Shown here: positions 17,386 through 30,346 of the stretch, piece after piece
Position numbering within the stretch: the stretch's first letter is position 1
Layout of the letters: every line of letters starts with the position of its first letter
Source of the DNA: DATAGF01 sp963835685
Lineage (GTDB): Bacteria > Actinomycetota > Thermoleophilia > Miltoncostaeales > Miltoncostaeaceae
Direction: 5' to 3'
Length of the DNA: 64,000 bases
NCBI GenBank assembly: GCA_963835685.1
Contig: CAWIGI010000014.1
Span: 186,001-250,000 of the forward strand
Program-made: the position numbers and the translations under genes
The notes under the pieces: generated by a model
What the model was told of the DNA's origin: nothing
The model's input: the letters and a program-made list of their open reading frames with translations, nothing else
Database searches by the model: none

Positions 17386-17411
17386 GGCGGTGACTCTGGC
17401 ACGATTGCCAT

Positions 17412-17816
17412 ATGAAGGTGCGCTGGACCGCGGACAGCCTCCGGCTCCGCATCACCCCCGCCGAGCTGGCGGCGCTGGAGCGGGGCGACGCGGTGGCCGA
17501 GGGGCTGACCTTCCCCGGCGGCGGCGCCTGGTCGGTGAGGCTCGAGCCGACCGCCGAGGCGGCCGGCGTCGCCTGGGCCGGGGGAGCCGTCCGGGTCGGG
17601 CTGGCCCCGGCCGACGTCCGGCGCCTCGCCGCGCCCGACGCGGAAGGCGTCTACCCCCAGACGCCGGACCTGCGCCTGACGGTGGAGAAGGATTTCCCGT
17701 GCGCCCACCCGCACGCGCCCGACGCCCGGGAGCCGGAGACCGAGCGCTTCCCGCCCAGCCCGGGGTTCCTCGCCCGCAAGGCGGCGAGCCCAGGCGAGCA
17801 CGGGACGGCGGCATGA
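17412..17816 (+). CDS. DUF7009-like small protein preceding fdhD
   Basis: 134 aa starting MKVRWTADSLRLRITPAELA, with the conserved segment LRLTVEKDFPCAHPHAPD near the C-terminus. I recall this family as DUF7009, small proteins linked to formate dehydrogenase or Moco genes. The Cys and His residues near the C-terminus could bind metal. The stop overlaps fdhD as ATGA, so the product probably assists formate dehydrogenase maturation. The function is an inference. Confidence 0.65.
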   Translation: MKVRWTADSLRLRITPAELAALERGDAVAEGLTFPGGGAWSVRLEPTAEAAGVAWAGGAVRVGLAPADVRRLAAPDAEGVYPQTPDLRLTVEKDFPCAHPHAPDAREPETERFPPSPGFLARKAASPGEHGTAA

Positions 17817-18646
17817 CGACCGGCCGCACCCGCGTCGCGCGAACCCGGGTCATCGCCGTCCGCGGGGGCCGGGCGCGCGAGCGCGCCGACGACCTCGCCG
17901 CCGAGGAGCCGCTCGAGATCCGGGCCGGCGGCCCCAGGCAGGAGCCGGTGCGGGTCGCGGTGACGATGCGGACGCCCGGCCACGACTTCGAGCTGGCGGC
18001 CGGCTTCCTGGTCACCGAGGGGCTGCTCGGGGCCGGCGACGTCGTCGGGGTCGCCTACTGCGAGGATCCGGGGGTCCAGCGGTACAACGTCGTGACGGTG
18101 CGCAGCCGGGCCCGGTTCGACCTCGGCGCGGCCGAGCGCAATTTCTTCGCGACCTCGAGCTGCGGCATCTGCGGCAAGGCGGCCCTCGAGGCGGTGGCGG
18201 TGCAGTGCGAGACGGTCGTGGACGACGCGGCGGCCGACGCCTCCACCCTGCTGTCGCTGCCCGGCGCGATGCGCGCGGCCCAGCGCGTCTTCGAGCGGAC
18301 GGGGGGCCTGCACGCCGCCGGCCTGTTCGACACCGACGGGAGCCTGCTGGCGCTGCGCGAGGACGTGGGCCGCCACAACGCGGTGGACAAGGTCGTGGGG
18401 GCGCTCGCGCTGGACGGGGGCGACGGGTCCGGGAGGATCCTCCTCGTGTCCGGCCGGCTCTCCTTCGAGATCGTCCAGAAGGCGGCGGTGGCGCGAGTCC
18501 CGATCGTCTGCGCGGTCTCGGCGCCGTCCAGCCTGGCCGTGGAGGCCGCGGAGGAGCTCGGCGTCACCGCGGTGGGCTTCCTGCGGCCGGGCGGCTTCAA
18601 CGTCTACGCGCACCCCGAGCGCGTGATCACGGCGGACGCTGCCTGA
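17813..18646 (+). CDS. fdhD: formate dehydrogenase accessory sulfurtransferase FdhD
   Basis: 277 aa from ATG 17813. Signature motifs: HDFELAAGFLVTEGLL, the Cys loop SSCGICGKAAL that carries the sulfur, and ALREDVGRHNAVDKVVGA. It transfers sulfur from IscS to the Mo-bisMGD cofactor before insertion into formate dehydrogenase. The stop and the next ATG overlap by one base (TGATG), so it is coupled to the FdhF-type gene. Confidence 0.96.
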   Translation: MTTGRTRVARTRVIAVRGGRARERADDLAAEEPLEIRAGGPRQEPVRVAVTMRTPGHDFELAAGFLVTEGLLGAGDVVGVAYCEDPGVQRYNVVTVRSRARFDLGAAERNFFATSSCGICGKAALEAVAVQCETVVDDAAADASTLLSLPGAMRAAQRVFERTGGLHAAGLFDTDGSLLALREDVGRHNAVDKVVGALALDGGDGSGRILLVSGRLSFEIVQKAAVARVPIVCAVSAPSSLAVEAAEELGVTAVGFLRPGGFNVYAHPERVITADAA

Positions 18647-20871
18647 TGGCCAGGACCCGCCCGCGCCGGCGCGACCTGTGGGTCGGCTGGCGTCCCTACG
18701 GGATCGGCGAGACCAAGCCCAACCACTACGGCGACATCCTCCGGACGCTCTGGGCCAACCGGCGGCGCCTGCCCTACGCGGCCCGGATCGTCCGCCAGGG
18801 CGTCTGCGACGGCTGCGCGCTCGGCGTCGCGGGCCTCCACGACTGGACCATCGACGGCGTGCACCTCTGCACGACGCGGCTCTCGCTGCTGTCAACCAAC
18901 ACCATGGACGCCGCCGACCCGGCGCTCCTCGGCGACGTCGCCGGCCTGCGGGCCCGCTCGGGCCGCGAGCTGCGGTCCCTGGGGCGGCTCGGCCACCCCA
19001 TGATCCGGCGCAGCGGCGAGCCGGGCTTCTCGCGGGTCCCATGGGACGCGGCGCTCGACGCGGTCGCCGGCGCCGTCCGCCCCGCCGACCCGGCCCGCTG
19101 CGCCTTCTACCTCACGTCGCGGGGGATCACCAACGAGGTCTACTACGTCGCCCAGAAGGTGGCGCGCTTCCTCGGCACCAACAACGTCGACAACGCCGCC
19201 CGGGTCTGCCACGCGCCCTCCACGGCCGCGCTGAAGCAGGCGGTCGGCGCCATCGCGACCACGATCTCCTACCGCGACCTGATGGAGACGGACCTGGTGG
19301 TGCTGTGGGGCGCGAACGTCGCCAACGCCCAGCCGGTGATGATGAAGTACCTCTACCTCGCCCGGAAGGAGGGCACGAGGGTCGCGGTGGTGAACCCGCA
19401 CCGCGAGCCCGGCCTGGAGCGGTACTGGGTGCCCTCGAACGCCGAGAGCGCCCTGCTCGGGACCCGCATGAGCGACGCCTTCCTCCAGGTCAACGTCGGC
19501 GGCGACGAGGCCTTCGCGACCGGGGTGCTGAAGCTCCTGATCGAGGAGGGCGGGGTCGACGAGCGCTTCGTGCGCGAGCACGCCGTCGGCTTCGAGGCCG
19601 TGCGCGACGAGTGCGCCCGCCACACGCTGGCCGATCTCGGGGCGATGAGCGGCGTGGGCGAGGAGGGGCTGCGCCGCTTCGCGGAGATGTACCGCGCCTC
19701 GGAGTCGGCGGTCTTCGTCTGGTCGATGGGGATCACGCAGCACGCGTTCGGCTCCGACAACGTGCGGGCGCTCCTGAACCTCGCGCTCGCCCGCGGCAAC
19801 GTCGGCCGCCCGGGCGCGGGCCTGATGCCCATCCGCGGCCACTCCGGCGTGCAGGGCGGCGCGGAGATGGGGGCGTACGCCACGGCCTTCCCCGGCAACG
19901 TGCCCATCGGCCCCGAGTCGGCCCGGGCGCTCTCCGACCAGTACGGGTTCCCCGTCCCCGACGCCCGCGGGCTCACCGCCGAGGAGATGATCGAGGCCGC
20001 CGGCCGCGGCGAGCTCGACGTGCTCTACCTCAGCGGCGGGAATTTCCTCGACGTCCTGCCGGACCCCGCCCTGGTGGCCGAGCGGCTCGCCCGTGTCCCG
20101 ATGCGGGTGCACCAGGACATCGTCGTCTCGAGCCAGATGCTGGTCGATCCTCCTCCCGGCGGCGCGGTCGTGCTGCTCCCCGCGGCCACGCGGTACGAGC
20201 AGGCCGGCGGCGGCACCCAGACGACCACCGAGCGGCGCATCGCCTTCAGCCCGGAGATCCCCGGCCCGCGGCCGGGCGAGGCGCGGGCCGAGTGGGAGAT
20301 CCTCCTCGACCTCGCACGCCGGGTCGACCCGGAGCGCGCGCGGCTCCTGGACTTCCCCGACGCCCAGGCCATCCGCGAGGAGATCGCGCGCGTCGTGCCC
20401 TTCTACGACGGCATCCAGCACCTCCGGGAGACGGGCGACCAGGTGCAGTGGGGAGGGCCGCGCCTCTGCGACGGCTGGGTCTTCCCCACCCCCGACGGCA
20501 AGGCCCACTTCCACGCCGTCGCCCCGCGCGACCCGCGGCCGCCCGCCGGGCGCTTCCTGCTGTCGTCGCGGCGCGGGAAGCAGTTCAACTCGATGGTCTT
20601 CGCCTCGACGGACCCGCTCACCGGCGCCGGGCGCGACGCCCTGTTCATGTCCGCCGAGGACGCCGAGCGCCTGGGCGTGGCGGAGGGGGCGCCGATGCGC
20701 GTGCGCTCGGACGCCGGCGAGGTCGAGGCGCACGTTCACCTGGCGCCGCTCCGGCCCGGCAACCTCCAGATGTTCTGGCCGGAGTGCAACGCGGTGATCG
20801 AGGCCGGGGTGCGCGACCCCGACGCGTTCGTGCCCGACTACAACGCGATCGTCGAGCTCATCCCGGGCTGA
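18646..20871 (+). CDS. FdhF/YdeP-family molybdopterin oxidoreductase (formate dehydrogenase-like)
   Basis: 741 aa. The N-terminal CDGCALG with a further Cys (Cys54, Cys57, Cys75) resembles a degenerate Fe-S cluster site. The molybdopterin domain includes VDNAARVCHAPSTAALKQ, where Cys188 sits at the position of the Sec/Cys Mo ligand of formate dehydrogenase H. Further segments are VVLWGANVANAQPV, RGNVGRPGAGLMPIRGHSGVQGG and a C-terminal molydopterin-dinucleotide-binding domain from about 620. Likely oxidises formate or a related substrate in the cytoplasm. Preceded by its fdhD; the stop overlaps convergent mobA-moaD. Confidence 0.88.
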   Translation: MARTRPRRRDLWVGWRPYGIGETKPNHYGDILRTLWANRRRLPYAARIVRQGVCDGCALGVAGLHDWTIDGVHLCTTRLSLLSTNTMDAADPALLGDVAGLRARSGRELRSLGRLGHPMIRRSGEPGFSRVPWDAALDAVAGAVRPADPARCAFYLTSRGITNEVYYVAQKVARFLGTNNVDNAARVCHAPSTAALKQAVGAIATTISYRDLMETDLVVLWGANVANAQPVMMKYLYLARKEGTRVAVVNPHREPGLERYWVPSNAESALLGTRMSDAFLQVNVGGDEAFATGVLKLLIEEGGVDERFVREHAVGFEAVRDECARHTLADLGAMSGVGEEGLRRFAEMYRASESAVFVWSMGITQHAFGSDNVRALLNLALARGNVGRPGAGLMPIRGHSGVQGGAEMGAYATAFPGNVPIGPESARALSDQYGFPVPDARGLTAEEMIEAAGRGELDVLYLSGGNFLDVLPDPALVAERLARVPMRVHQDIVVSSQMLVDPPPGGAVVLLPAATRYEQAGGGTQTTTERRIAFSPEIPGPRPGEARAEWEILLDLARRVDPERARLLDFPDAQAIREEIARVVPFYDGIQHLRETGDQVQWGGPRLCDGWVFPTPDGKAHFHAVAPRDPRPPAGRFLLSSRRGKQFNSMVFASTDPLTGAGRDALFMSAEDAERLGVAEGAPMRVRSDAGEVEAHVHLAPLRPGNLQMFWPECNAVIEAGVRDPDAFVPDYNAIVELIPG

Positions 20872-21623
20872 CGCCCCCCAGGGTGACGACGTCCCCGGCG
20901 ACCAGGGGGTGCTCGGGGTCCCAGGCGACGGGCTCGCCGTTGACGGCCACCGCCACCAGCGGCGCGCCGCTCCCGAGCGCCTCGCCGAGCGTGGCGGCGC
21001 GGGCGGAGCGGACGACGCCGCCGCCGCGGTCCACGCTCACCTCGGGCGGGGGCAGCGCCCGTGCGGCGGCGTAGTCGGCGGGGTCGTTGAGGTTGCGCAG
21101 ATCATCGCCCGCCACGTCGAGCCAGGTCACGCGCAGCCGCCCGAGTAGGTCGTCCATGCGCCTGCAGTCGTCGGCGAGCAGGCCTGCGACGAGCGGCAGC
21201 ACGGAGGGGCGGTAGGCCGCCGCCAGCGGATGGGCGGCGGGCGTCGCTGCGGGCGACGGCCGCATCGGCGCCGGGCGCGACCGCCCCGAGGACGCGGCGG
21301 ACGAACGCCGGCTCGAGCAGCGGGACGTCGACGGCCGACACGTAGGCCACCTCGACCGCTGGGGGGAGGGCCTCCAGGCCCGCGAGCAGGCCCTGCAGCG
21401 GCCCTCGCCCCTCGCTCGCGTCCTGGACGACACGGATCCCCGGCGGCAGGGCGGGCAGCTCCTGCCCGGGGGCCCGCACCACGACGACCGGGCCGGCCGC
21501 CCGCCCGACGATCCCGGCGACACGCCGCAACAGCGTCGAGCCGTGCCATTCCAGCGCCGCCTTGGGGGCGCCCATCCGGGAGGACCGCCCCCCGGCGAGG
21601 ACGATCCCCGCGGTGGCCGTCAT
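20858..21623 (-). pseudogene. mobA: MobA-type molybdenum cofactor guanylyltransferase fused to a MoaD/ThiS-like domain, one frame break
   Basis: ATG 21623. The N-terminal nucleotidyltransferase is clear: GIVLAGGRSSRMGAPKAAL, then ISAVDVPLLEP-like YVSAVDVPLLEPAFV. The frame breaks near 21235 and continues as HPLAAAYRPSVLPLVAGLL after removal of one base. The C-terminus then adds a beta-grasp segment, LVAVAVNGEPVAWDPEHPL and AGDVVTLGGVSPG, like MoaD/ThiS. The last residues are PG, not the GG needed for a thiocarboxylate. The MobA half would add GMP to Mo-molybdopterin for the bisMGD enzyme encoded next door. Probably intact in the organism. Confidence 0.8.
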
Positions 21624-21654
21624 GCGGCGAGCATATGCCTGGCACGATGCGGCG

Positions 21655-22828
21655 GTGCGCGATGTGACCCTTCAGCACGCGCTCGACCTGGCGCGCCGGC
21701 ACGAGGTGCGGACCGAGGCCGAGGACGTCCCCGTGGCGTCGGCCTCCGGGCGCCGGCTCGCCGCGGCCGTGACCGCGCGCGCCGATGTGCCCTCCGGCGA
21801 CGTCTCAGCGATGGACGGCTACACCGTCCGGGCGGCCGACGCGCCCGGGACGCTGAGGATCTGCGGCGAGAGCGCGGCCGGGGCGCCGCTCGCGGCGGCG
21901 CTGGGCCCCGGCGAGGCGGCGCGGATCTCGACCGGCGCCGCGCTCCCCGAGGGCGCCGACGCGGTCGTGCCCGTCGAGCTCACCCGGGAGGAGGACGGCG
22001 GCGTCCGGGTGCCGGCCGTCGCGGCCGGCGACCACGTGCGCCGGCGCGGGGAGGTGATGGTGCGCGACGCCGTGCTGCTGGAGGCCGGCGCCTGGGTGGC
22101 GCCCCACGAGGTCGTCGCCCTCGGCTCGGCGGGGCACGCGTCGGTGAGCTGCCGTCGCCGCCCCCGGCTCGCGCTGCTGGCGACGGGCAGGGAGCTCCTC
22201 CCCCTGGGCGCGCGACTCCGCCCCGGGGCGGTGTGGGACTCCAGCCGGGTCGGGCTCGCGGCCCAGGCCGCGGCGGCGGGCGCGCGGCCCGTCGCGGCGC
22301 TGACCGTGGGCGACGACGTGGACGAGACGATCCTGGCCCTCGAGGGCCTTCTCGACGAGGGCGACGACCGCCCGGGGCTGGTGGTCACGGCCGGCGGCGT
22401 CGGCGGCGGCCGCCACGACCACGTCCGCGCCGCGCTCGCGCGCATCGGCGTCGAGGAGGTCTTCCGGGGGGTGATGGCCGACCCCTGCCGCCCGGTCTGG
22501 CTCGGCCGCCGCGGCGACCAGGTCGTGCTCGGGCTCCCCGGCAACCCGGTGTCGGCCGCCGTCGGGTTCCATCTGCTCGGCCGCGAGCTGCTCGGTCGCG
22601 GCGAGGACTGGCGACGGCGCGCGCCGCTGGCCCGCGACGTCCCGACGTGGGCCGACCGGGCGGACCTGCCCCGCTGCCGGATCGTCGGACGGCGCGCTCG
22701 ACCCCATGCCCCAGCAGGGCTCGCACGCGATCACGTCGCTCTGCGGAGCCGACGCGATCGCATGGATCCCGGCGCAGGAGGGCGGGCTGCGGGCCGGCGA
22801 GGAGGTGGCCTACAGCCCGTTGCCCTGA
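21655..22828 (+). pseudogene. moeA: molybdopterin molybdotransferase MoeA, one frame break
   Basis: From GTG 21655 (ATG 21622 is also in frame). MoeA motifs: DVPSGDVSAMDGYTVRAAD, RISTGAALPEGADAVVPVE, LLATGRELL and VLGLPGNPVSA. Near 22687 one extra base shifts the frame; the restored end reads DGALDPMPQQGSHAITSLC and finishes EEVAYSPLP at 22828. Inserts molybdate into adenylated molybdopterin. Starts are divergent from mobA with about 30 bases between them. Likely functional. Confidence 0.9.
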
Positions 22829-23862
22829 CGGCCCGGCGCGCCCGCGACATCGAAGGTGCTCACCCCGATCGGGGTCTTCGGATAGCCGCCGCGCAGGTAG
22901 GGCCACACGCGCCAGGCGTAGGTCCGGCCGACGGCGAGCGTGCGGGCCGGGACGCGCAGGCGGGGCCCGGCGGGGAAGGCCGACATCACCTTGCGGACCG
23001 AGGAGCCGTTCACCTCGAACACCTGGACGTTGTAGAGCCGCGCGTCGCGACGGGGCCGCCAGCGCAGCAGCGGCCGCAGGGTCTTGAGCCGGCTCGCCGC
23101 GGCCGGCGACATGAGCCGGTGGTTGCGCGCGAGGCGGATCGGTGCCGCCGGCGGCCGGCGCGCTCGGGGCGGCTGCAGGACGGTCGGGCCCGCCGGAACC
23201 GCGGCGGGAGCCGGCGCCGGCACCGGGGCCGCTGCGGGCGGCGCCGCCGGCGCCGGAGCCGAGGCGGGCGCGACCGCGTAGTCCACCACCGCCCTCGTCA
23301 CGTTGCCCGCGTTGTCCACGGAGCGCACGACGAAGCTCGCCGGTCCGACGCGATCCGTCGGAAGGGCCTGCCCGTCGGCCACCGGTCCGGCGCAGGTGAC
23401 CGCGCCGGTGCACGAGTAGCGCGCCGCGACGATCTGCCCGAACGCGTAGGAGGCCCCGCCCCGCGGCTCGACGATGTTGATCCTCGGCGCGACCGTGTCC
23501 ACGCGGAAGCGCCTGCGCGCGACGTCATCGCCGCCGCCGCCGCTGTCATCGCCGCCGCCGTCATCATCGTCATCGTCGTCACCGCCGCCCCGGCGGTCGC
23601 GGGCGAGCAGGACGTGCTGGCCGTCGGCGATCGGGTCGAAGGCCACCACGAGCGGTGACCTCCCGCGCGTCCACCCTCCACCGCGCCCTTCGAGGCGCCA
23701 CTCGACGCGCGATCCCCGGGAGGCCGTGACGGTGTAGGTCGGGGCCGGATCGGCGGCGTTCCAGACCTCCCCGTCGGCGCCCGAGATCGTCGCCGCCCCG
23801 GCGTGGGCCGGCGCGGCGAGCGCGGCGCCGATGAGGAGGACCGTCGCGAGCCGGGCTCGCAC
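22810..23862 (-). CDS. secreted protein with Asp-rich and Ala/Pro-rich linkers
   Basis: 350 aa from GTG 23862. Signal peptide VRARLATVLLIGAALAAPAHA. An N-terminal beta domain of about 70 aa ends in a GGGDDDDDDDGGGDDSGGGG linker. A second Ig-like region (FRVDTVAPRINIVEP to NAGNVTRAVVDY) is followed by a long Ala/Pro linker and a C-terminal domain resembling FN3 (WRPRRDARLYNVQVFEVNGS, YAWRVWPYLRGG). Looks like an envelope or matrix protein; the Asp run may bind calcium. Overlaps the moeA 3' end by 19 bases. Confidence 0.72.
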   Translation of the reverse strand: MRARLATVLLIGAALAAPAHAGAATISGADGEVWNAADPAPTYTVTASRGSRVEWRLEGRGGGWTRGRSPLVVAFDPIADGQHVLLARDRRGGGDDDDDDDGGGDDSGGGGDDVARRRFRVDTVAPRINIVEPRGGASYAFGQIVAARYSCTGAVTCAGPVADGQALPTDRVGPASFVVRSVDNAGNVTRAVVDYAVAPASAPAPAAPPAAAPVPAPAPAAVPAGPTVLQPPRARRPPAAPIRLARNHRLMSPAAASRLKTLRPLLRWRPRRDARLYNVQVFEVNGSSVRKVMSAFPAGPRLRVPARTLAVGRTYAWRVWPYLRGGYPKTPIGVSTFDVAGAPGRQGNGL

Positions 23863-23924
23863 GCTGCATTCATATCGCCGCCGGCCCACCGCGGCCACTG
23901 GCAGCGTTGCCGGCGGGCGCCCGC

Positions 23925-24924
23925 CTAGCCGCCGATGAGGCTCATCGGCCGGCCCGTGTAGGTCCACTCGGGGTCGGCCATGCCGTGGCCGGGCTCCTTG
24001 CGGGCCACGGCGCCGGCGGCGATCTCCGCCAGCTCGGCGTCGTCCGCGCCCGCGCGCAGCGGGCCGCGCAGGTCGGTCTCCCACTCGGCGAAGAGGCAGG
24101 TGCGGAGCTGGCCGTCGGCCGTCAGGCGCAGCCGGTCGCAGCTGGCGCAGAACGGCTCGGTGACCGACGAGACGAACTGCAGCATCCCCGCGCCGTCGGC
24201 GAAGCGCCAGCTCGTCCCGGTGGCCGAGGCCCGCTCCGGGGCCATCGGCAGGAGCGGCCAGCGGGCGCCGATCAGCTCGCGGAGCTCCTCGCCCGAGAGC
24301 ACCGCCTCGCGGGTCCACTCGCGCGGCGCGTCGAGCGGCATCACCTCGATGAAGCGCACGACGTAGGGCCGCCGCCGGGCGAGCTCGGCGAGCGGCAGGA
24401 CGTCCGGCTCGCTGAGGCCCCGCAGCGCGACCGCGTTGACCTTGATGGGCCGCAGCGACGGGTGGCGCTCGCAGGCGGCGAGGCCGGCCAGCACCCGGTC
24501 GAGGTCGCGGCGGCGGGTGATCAGGGCGAAGCGCTCGGGGTCGAGCGAGTCGATGCTGACGTTCACCCGGTGCAGGCCGTTGCGCCACGAGGTCGTCCAC
24601 GGCGCCGGCCAGCAGGACGCCGTTGGTGGTCATCGCGACCTCGCGCACCCCCGGCACCGCGGTGATGCGGCCGATCAGCTCAGGGAGACCGGGGCGCACG
24701 AGCGGCTCGCCCCCGGTGACGCGGATCTCGCTGATGCCCATGCGGGCGAAGAGCGACACCATCCGGACGAGCTCGTCGTCGGTGAGCAGCTCCTCGCGCG
24801 GCAGCCACTTCATGCCCTCGGCGGGCATGCAGTAGCGGCAGCGGAGGTTGCACCGGTCGGTGACCGAGAGGCGCAGCGACCGGTGCGTCCGTCCGAAGCC
24901 GTCGATGAGCGGTGGCTGGCTCAT
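23925..24924 (-). pseudogene. moaA: GTP 3',8-cyclase MoaA, one frame break
   Basis: ATG 24924 (MSQPPLIDGFGRTHRSLRLS). Radical SAM motif CNLRCRYC near residue 30, then IRVTGGEPLVRPGL. Near 24580 one extra base breaks the frame; it resumes VNVSIDSLDPERFALITRR. The C-terminal 4Fe-4S site is CASCDRLRLTADGQLRTC, and the end is GRPMSLIGG, the GG tail that is essential in MoaA. First step of molybdopterin synthesis. Probably intact apart from the sequence error. 19 bases downstream of coxM. Confidence 0.93.
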
Positions 24925-24943
24925 GACGACAGTATGTCGCGCC

Positions 24944-25788
24944 CTACCGCGAGAGCGCCTCCTCCACGGCCCGGCCGGTGAGGACGCGGGCGAGGTGGCG
25001 GCGGAAGTCGGCGCTCGCCCAGGTGTCGCTGGGCGGGTCGGTGCCCTCGTCGGCCTTCTCGGCGGCGCCCTTGACCGCGTCGCGCCCGGCGCCGGCGAGG
25101 GCCGCCTCGACGCGCCGAGGCCCGCAGCGGCGTCTGGCCCATGTTGGTGAGCCCGACGCGCGCGCCCTCGATGGAGCCGTTCTGCGCCCCCACGAGGGCG
25201 GCGACGCCGACCGTGGGCCAGTCGAGCGACCGCTGGCGGAACTTGATGTAGCTCCAGCCGGCGCTCCCGGCCTTGGGCACCCGCACCTCGGTGATGATCT
25301 CGTCCTCGCCGAGAGCGGTCTCGAAGAACGCCTTGAAGAAGTCCACCGCGTCGATCGTGCGCTCGCCGTTCGGCCCGCGCGCGACGATGTCGGCGTCGAG
25401 GGTCAGGCAGACCGTCGGGAGGTCGGAGGCCGGGTCGCCGTGGGCCAGCGAGCCGCCGATCGTGCCCGCGGTGGCGCACCTGGGGGTCGCCCACCATGCC
25501 GGCCACGTGGGCGATCAGCGGGCAGTGCTGCTTGGCGAGCGGGTCGTGGTTGAGGTCGTGGTGGCGCGTGAGCGCCCCGATGGCGAGGTGGTCCCCCCTG
25601 TCGCTGACCCCGGCGCAGGTCGGACAGCCGGCCGATGTCGACCAGCGTCCCCGGCCGGGCGAGGCGGAGCTTCATCAGCGGCAGCAGGCTGTGCCCGCCC
25701 GCGATGAGCTTCGCGTCCTCCTTGGTGCGCAGCAGCTCGAGGGCGTGGTCGGCCGACTCGGCCACCTCGTAGTCGAAACTGGCAGGGA

Positions 25789-25792
<4 letters not shown>
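24944..25792 (-). pseudogene. coxM: FAD-binding subunit of CO/xanthine-type dehydrogenase (CoxM), three frame breaks
   Basis: ATG 25792 (MIPASFDYEVAESADHALELL). FAD motifs AGGHSLLPLMKLRLA and, after a break near 25470, TIGGSLAHGDPASDLPT are typical of CoxM. Breaks near 25613, 25470 and 25117 are each cured by deleting one base; the end then reads RHLARVLTGRAVEEALSR. Restored length is about 282 aa, normal. Passes electrons from the Fe-S subunit through FAD to the respiratory acceptor. ATGA overlap with coxL. Confidence 0.88.
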
Positions 25793-28172
<2,380 letters not shown>

Positions 28173-28181
28173 CTCCCCTCC

Positions 28182-28636
<455 letters not shown>

Positions 28637-28640
<4 letters not shown>

Positions 28641-29220
28641 GTGGTCTCCCCCTCTCTCGGCCGAAGCCGAACAGTCGTTTGATCGCCCCCACCAGCGCGG
28701 TGACCGCGAGCGAGAGGCCCGAGACGGGCTTCTGCGCCTCCTCCACGGCGGCGGCCCGCTCCTCGGGCACGGCCGACAACTGGCCCTTGATGCACTCCGC
28801 GAACTGGCCGACCAGCTTGTTCGAGACGTCCTTGACCACCCCCGGCCGGCCGAGCTGGGCCGCCTGGCCGGAGAACCGCAGGTCCGTCGTCATGGAGATG
28901 TTGGTCCCGCCCGAGTCGGTCGGGCGCAGGGCCGAGTCGACGGTGGCCTCGGCGCCGCCCTTGCCGCGCGTGTCCCGGGCGCTGACGCCGAGCTTGACCG
29001 TGTGCGCGGCGTCGTCGCGGTCGAGCATCTTCACGTCGGCCAGGAAATCCATCGCGACCGGGCCGAGCTTGATGGCGAGCTCCGACTTCCACGTGCGGTC
29101 GTCCACGACCTCGAGCAGCTTGGCCCCGGGCATGCACGGCACGACGCGCTCCGCGTCGAGCAGCAGCTCGAGCGTCTGGTCCGGCGAGGCCGGGACCTCA
29201 AACTCGTGTTCGAGCTGCAA
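28637..29220 (-). CDS. coxG: CoxG/SRPBCC-family protein, 3' end uncertain
   Basis: Begins MQLEHEFEVPASPDQTLELL. START-like CoxG fold: VVPCMPGAKLLEVVDD, DFLADVKMLDRDD, ISMTTDLRFSGQAAQLGR and VSNKLVGQFAECIKG. CoxG helps mature or tether CO-dehydrogenase-type enzymes to the membrane. The frame has no stop before coxS; adding one G in the run near 28650 gives RERGETT and a TGA overlapping the coxS start, the natural junction. About 194 aa if so. The start overlaps the xdhC end by 23 bases. Confidence 0.82.
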
Positions 29221-30256
29221 CGTCCTCCTTCCGGGACGCGCGGTTGGCCACGGAGACGATCTCGGCGCCGATCGCGATGGCGACCTCCTCCGGCGTGCGC
29301 GAGGCGATCGGCAGGCCGATCGGCGCGTGGACGCGCTCGAGCTGGTCCTCGCCCACGCCCTCCTCGATGAGCTTCCCCCGCCGGCGCTCCGTGGTGCGGC
29401 GGCTGCCCATGGCGCCGATGTAGCGCGCCGGGGTCGCCAGGGCCGCCTTGAGGGCGGGCACGTCGAACTTGGCGTCGTGGGTCAGGACGCAGATGGCGGT
29501 CCGCTCGTCCACGGGCGCGCGCTCCAGGAACTCCTGGGGCCACTCCGTGACGAGCTCGTCGGCGTCCGGGAAGCGCTGCGGCGTGACGAAGATCGCGCGC
29601 GGGTCGCAGACGGTCACCCGGTACCCCAGGAACTTCCCGACCGTGCAGAGGGCCGAGGCGAAGTCGATGGCGCCGAAGACGTACATCGCCGGGCGCGGGA
29701 CGAAGGACGAGACGAAGACCTCGTCGTCGCCGACGGTGACGACGCCGCTCTCGCCCAGGCGCAGCAGCGGCCGCGCGGCGGCCTCGACCTCGTCGGCGGG
29801 CTCTCCCTCCGCGTCGATCAGCCGCGGGTTGCCGGTGACGGCGCCGGCGATGGTGGTCAGGTAGGCCACCGGCCGCTCCTCGCGCACGGCCGCGGCGACC
29901 GCGCGCACGAGGTCAGGCTCCATGGGCTCGACGAAGATCCCGACGTTGCCGCCGCAGGGCAGCCCGACCTCGAAGGCCTCGTCGTCGGCGTAGCCGTAGG
30001 TGGCCATCCGCGGCGCGGCGCCCTGCAGGACCTCCTCGGCCTGCGCGTACACCGCCGGCTCGACGCACCCGCCGGTCACCGACCCGACGACCTCGCCGGT
30101 CTCCGAGACCGCCATGACGCTGCCCGGCTCCCGCGGCGCGGACCGGTTGACGGTGACCACGGTGGCCATGGCCGCGCGCCGCCCGTCGCTGATCCAGCGC
30201 TCGAGCGTGGGCAGAACGTCCCGCAAATGCGCACCCTCCGTGTTGCCCGGGGGCAT
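29198..30256 (-). CDS. xdhC: XdhC/CoxF-family Moco maturation protein
   Basis: 352 aa from ATG 30256. N-terminal XdhC domain: ATVVTVNRSAPREPGSVMAV and GSVTGGCVEPAVY. C-terminal Rossmann domain: YVFGAIDFASALCTVGKFLG and LTHDAKFDVPALKAAL, then YIGAMGSRRTTERR. The family binds, sulfurates and delivers the cofactor to xanthine-dehydrogenase-type apoenzymes. First gene of the minus-strand cox operon; 90 bases separate it from the divergent moxR gene. Confidence 0.92.
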   Translation of the reverse strand: MPPGNTEGAHLRDVLPTLERWISDGRRAAMATVVTVNRSAPREPGSVMAVSETGEVVGSVTGGCVEPAVYAQAEEVLQGAAPRMATYGYADDEAFEVGLPCGGNVGIFVEPMEPDLVRAVAAAVREERPVAYLTTIAGAVTGNPRLIDAEGEPADEVEAAARPLLRLGESGVVTVGDDEVFVSSFVPRPAMYVFGAIDFASALCTVGKFLGYRVTVCDPRAIFVTPQRFPDADELVTEWPQEFLERAPVDERTAICVLTHDAKFDVPALKAALATPARYIGAMGSRRTTERRRGKLIEEGVGEDQLERVHAPIGLPIASRTPEEVAIAIGAEIVSVANRASRKEDVAARTRV

Positions 30257-30346
30257 CGACCCTACGGCCGGCCCGAAAGTTCGTCAACATAATCACGATC
30301 TCCCGGTTCCGCGTCCCGAAGCGCGATAGACGGCAGGGGAGCCCGC

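Noticed and set aside
18646..20871. Selenocysteine formate dehydrogenase
   Set aside because: The Mo-ligand position is an ordinary Cys codon and no in-frame TGA is present.
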